Part shown: piece after piece, positions 48,465-49,909 of the stretch
Layout: every line of letters begins with the position of its first letter
Position numbering within the stretch: the first letter of the stretch is position 1
NCBI GenBank assembly: GCA_012727555.1
Contig: JAAYGT010000004.1
Location: 1 to 49,909 of the forward strand
Length of the DNA: 49,909 bases
Direction: 5' to 3'
Origin: Alcaligenaceae bacterium
Lineage (GTDB): Bacteria; Pseudomonadota; Gammaproteobacteria; Burkholderiales; Burkholderiaceae_B
Made by a program: the position numbers and the translations under genes
The notes under the pieces: generated by a model
Seen by the model: only the letters and a program-made list of their open reading frames with translations
The model's database searches: none
What the model was told of the DNA's origin: nothing

Positions 48465-49909
48465 ATGAACCAGAAACAAAAGACACTGACTGACTGGATG
48501 CCCGGGCTGGCCATGTTGCGCACCTACCGTGTGGGCTGGCTGCGCCACGACATCACCGCCGGGCTGACACTGGCTGCCATGCTGGTCCCGGTGGGCATTG
48601 CCTATGCCGTTGCAGCGGGGCTACCTGGCATTTACGGCCTGTACGCCACCATCATTCCATTGCTGGCCTATGCGCTCTTCGGCCCCAGTCGCATTCTGGT
48701 CATCGCGCCCGACTCCGCCCTGGCGGCGGTCATTCTGGCCGTGGTGCTACCCTTGTCGGGGGGTGACCCCGCACGGGCGGTCGCCCTGGCCAGCGCCATG
48801 GCACTTGTCACCGGCATCACCTGTGTCATTGCCGGCATCGCACGACTGGGCTTTATCACTGAACTACTGTCCAAACCCATACGCTACGGTTTCATGAATG
48901 GCATTGCCATCAGCGTGCTGATCAGCCAGTTCCCCACCCTGTTTGGTATTACCGTGTCCGAGCCCGACATCCTTTCGCGCTTCACCGGCACACTCAAGGG
49001 TGTATTCAACGGCGAATTCAACGGCATCACCCTGCTGCTGGGCCTTGGTTCACTGGCCATTCTGGCGGGTTTACGCAAATACAGGCACTTACCGGGCACG
49101 CTTATCGCGGTCGCGGCTGCCACACTGGTCACCGCCTGGCTGAGCCTGGGCGATCAGGGGGTGAAAATCATCGGCAGCATCCCGCGCGGCATTCCCTTTC
49201 CATCCATCCCCTGGATCACCTTCAACGACCTGATTCCCGTCGTACTGGGTGGCATCACAGCGGCCATTTTGTCATTTGCCGAAACCAGCACTCTGTCGCG
49301 CAGTTATGCAGCACGCCTGGGCGACAAGGTCGACCCTGACCAGGAAATGATTGGTCTGGGCGTTTCGAACCTGGCGGCCGGCGTGTTCCAGGGCTTTCCC
49401 ATCAGCAGCAGCGCATCGCGCACGCCGGTTGCAGAAGCCGCAGGTGCCAAAACACAAATCACGTCGGTGGTCGGCGCCCTGGCCGTTGCCGCACTGCTGG
49501 TGTTTGCCCCCGACCTGCTCTACCATCTGCCCACTGCCGCTCTGGCCGCCGTCGTCATCATGGCCGCCATCGGCCTGTTTGAACTGACCGACCTGAAACG
49601 TATTTACAAAATACAGCAGTGGGAGTTCTGGCTGTCAGTAACTTGCTGTGCCGGGGTGGTCATTCTGGGCCCGATCGAGGGTATCGGCGCGGCAATCGTG
49701 ATTGCCGTGATCGAATTCCTGTGGGACGGCTGGCGCCCGCATTACGCGGTGCTGGGCCGGGTGGACGGCCTGAAGGGCTACCACGACCTGAAACGCTACC
49801 CGCACGCACGGCAGGTACCCGGCATGGTGCTGTTCCGCTGGGATGCCCCCCTGTTCTTTGCCAACGCCGAATGGTTCAGCCGCCTGGCCCAGGAAGCCGT
49901 TGACAACGC
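48465..49909 (+). CDS. SulP-family anion transporter, 3' part missing
   Basis: SulP/SLC26-type inner-membrane anion (often sulfate or bicarbonate) transporter. About 481 residues are present and the frame runs off the right edge. The N-terminal motif ITAGLTLAAMLVPVGIAYAVAAGLPGIYGLYA (in helices 1-2), FGPSRILVIAPDSALAAV near 74, KPIRYGFMNGIAISVLISQFP near 138 and GVFQGFPISSSASRTPVAEAAGAKT near 310 are family signatures. A STAS domain begins near 430 (LGRVDGLKGYHDL, GMVLFRWDAPLFFANAEWF). ATG at 48465. The transported anion cannot be told from sequence. Confidence 0.92.
   Translation, partial: MNQKQKTLTDWMPGLAMLRTYRVGWLRHDITAGLTLAAMLVPVGIAYAVAAGLPGIYGLYATIIPLLAYALFGPSRILVIAPDSALAAVILAVVLPLSGGDPARAVALASAMALVTGITCVIAGIARLGFITELLSKPIRYGFMNGIAISVLISQFPTLFGITVSEPDILSRFTGTLKGVFNGEFNGITLLLGLGSLAILAGLRKYRHLPGTLIAVAAATLVTAWLSLGDQGVKIIGSIPRGIPFPSIPWITFNDLIPVVLGGITAAILSFAETSTLSRSYAARLGDKVDPDQEMIGLGVSNLAAGVFQGFPISSSASRTPVAEAAGAKTQITSVVGALAVAALLVFAPDLLYHLPTAALAAVVIMAAIGLFELTDLKRIYKIQQWEFWLSVTCCAGVVILGPIEGIGAAIVIAVIEFLWDGWRPHYAVLGRVDGLKGYHDLKRYPHARQVPGMVLFRWDAPLFFANAEWFSRLAQEAVDN

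Overview
The window comes from a GC-rich betaproteobacterium, most likely order Burkholderiales and family Alcaligenaceae (Bordetella/Castellaniella/Pusillimonas-like). The evidence is protein-level resemblance and gene order, for example tkt-gap-pgk and fba-purC-purE-purK-sua5 runs, queA-tgt-yajC-secD-secF, minCDE, and the yqjD/yqjE/yqjK-like trio. It is ordinary dense chromosome. I see 45 protein-coding genes, no rRNA, tRNA, CRISPR array, transposase, integrase or prophage, and no gene-free stretch longer than 200 bases.

Positions 1-6149, minus strand: the 5' part of a succinate-semialdehyde dehydrogenase gene (gabD) with a perfect palindromic operator candidate, then sua5/tsaC, purK, purE, purC and fba. 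A strong intrinsic terminator separates fba from purC. Positions 6262-9785: mog and a second aldehyde dehydrogenase (minus), then a divergent sugar-epimerase-like SDR gene and an MNT nucleotidyltransferase gene whose 5' end looks frameshifted. These four genes sit between fba and pgk, where related bacteria usually carry pyk. Positions 9789-14074, minus: pgk, gap, tkt.

Positions 14232-24998: rsmE, a solitary barstar-type RNase inhibitor, malic enzyme maeB, a degenerate FAD-oxidase-like gene, a class I aminotransferase, a membrane-anchored lytic transglycosylase, ubiD, the yqjD-yqjE-yqjK-like operon and upp. Positions 25182-33567: dacB (minus), then a plus-strand run queA-tgt, yajC-secD-secF and ruvB. 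This run has a promoter before queA, a promoter before yajC, a terminator between yajC and secD, and a LexA-box candidate before ruvB.

Positions 33547-49909: recQ (its 3' end overlaps that of ruvB on the opposite strand), a ClcB-type chloride transporter with CBS domains, an OmpR/EnvZ-type two-component pair, a cytochrome-bd-like operon, glnS, minCDE, a glycine-zipper lipoprotein, a PhoD-like metallophosphatase and the 5' part of a SulP transporter.

The most unusual item is the bd-like operon at 39484-41888. CydB looks orthodox. The CydA-like partner keeps the CydA fold signature but, aligned by eye with E. coli CydA from memory, lacks every axial heme ligand and most heme- and quinol-site residues.
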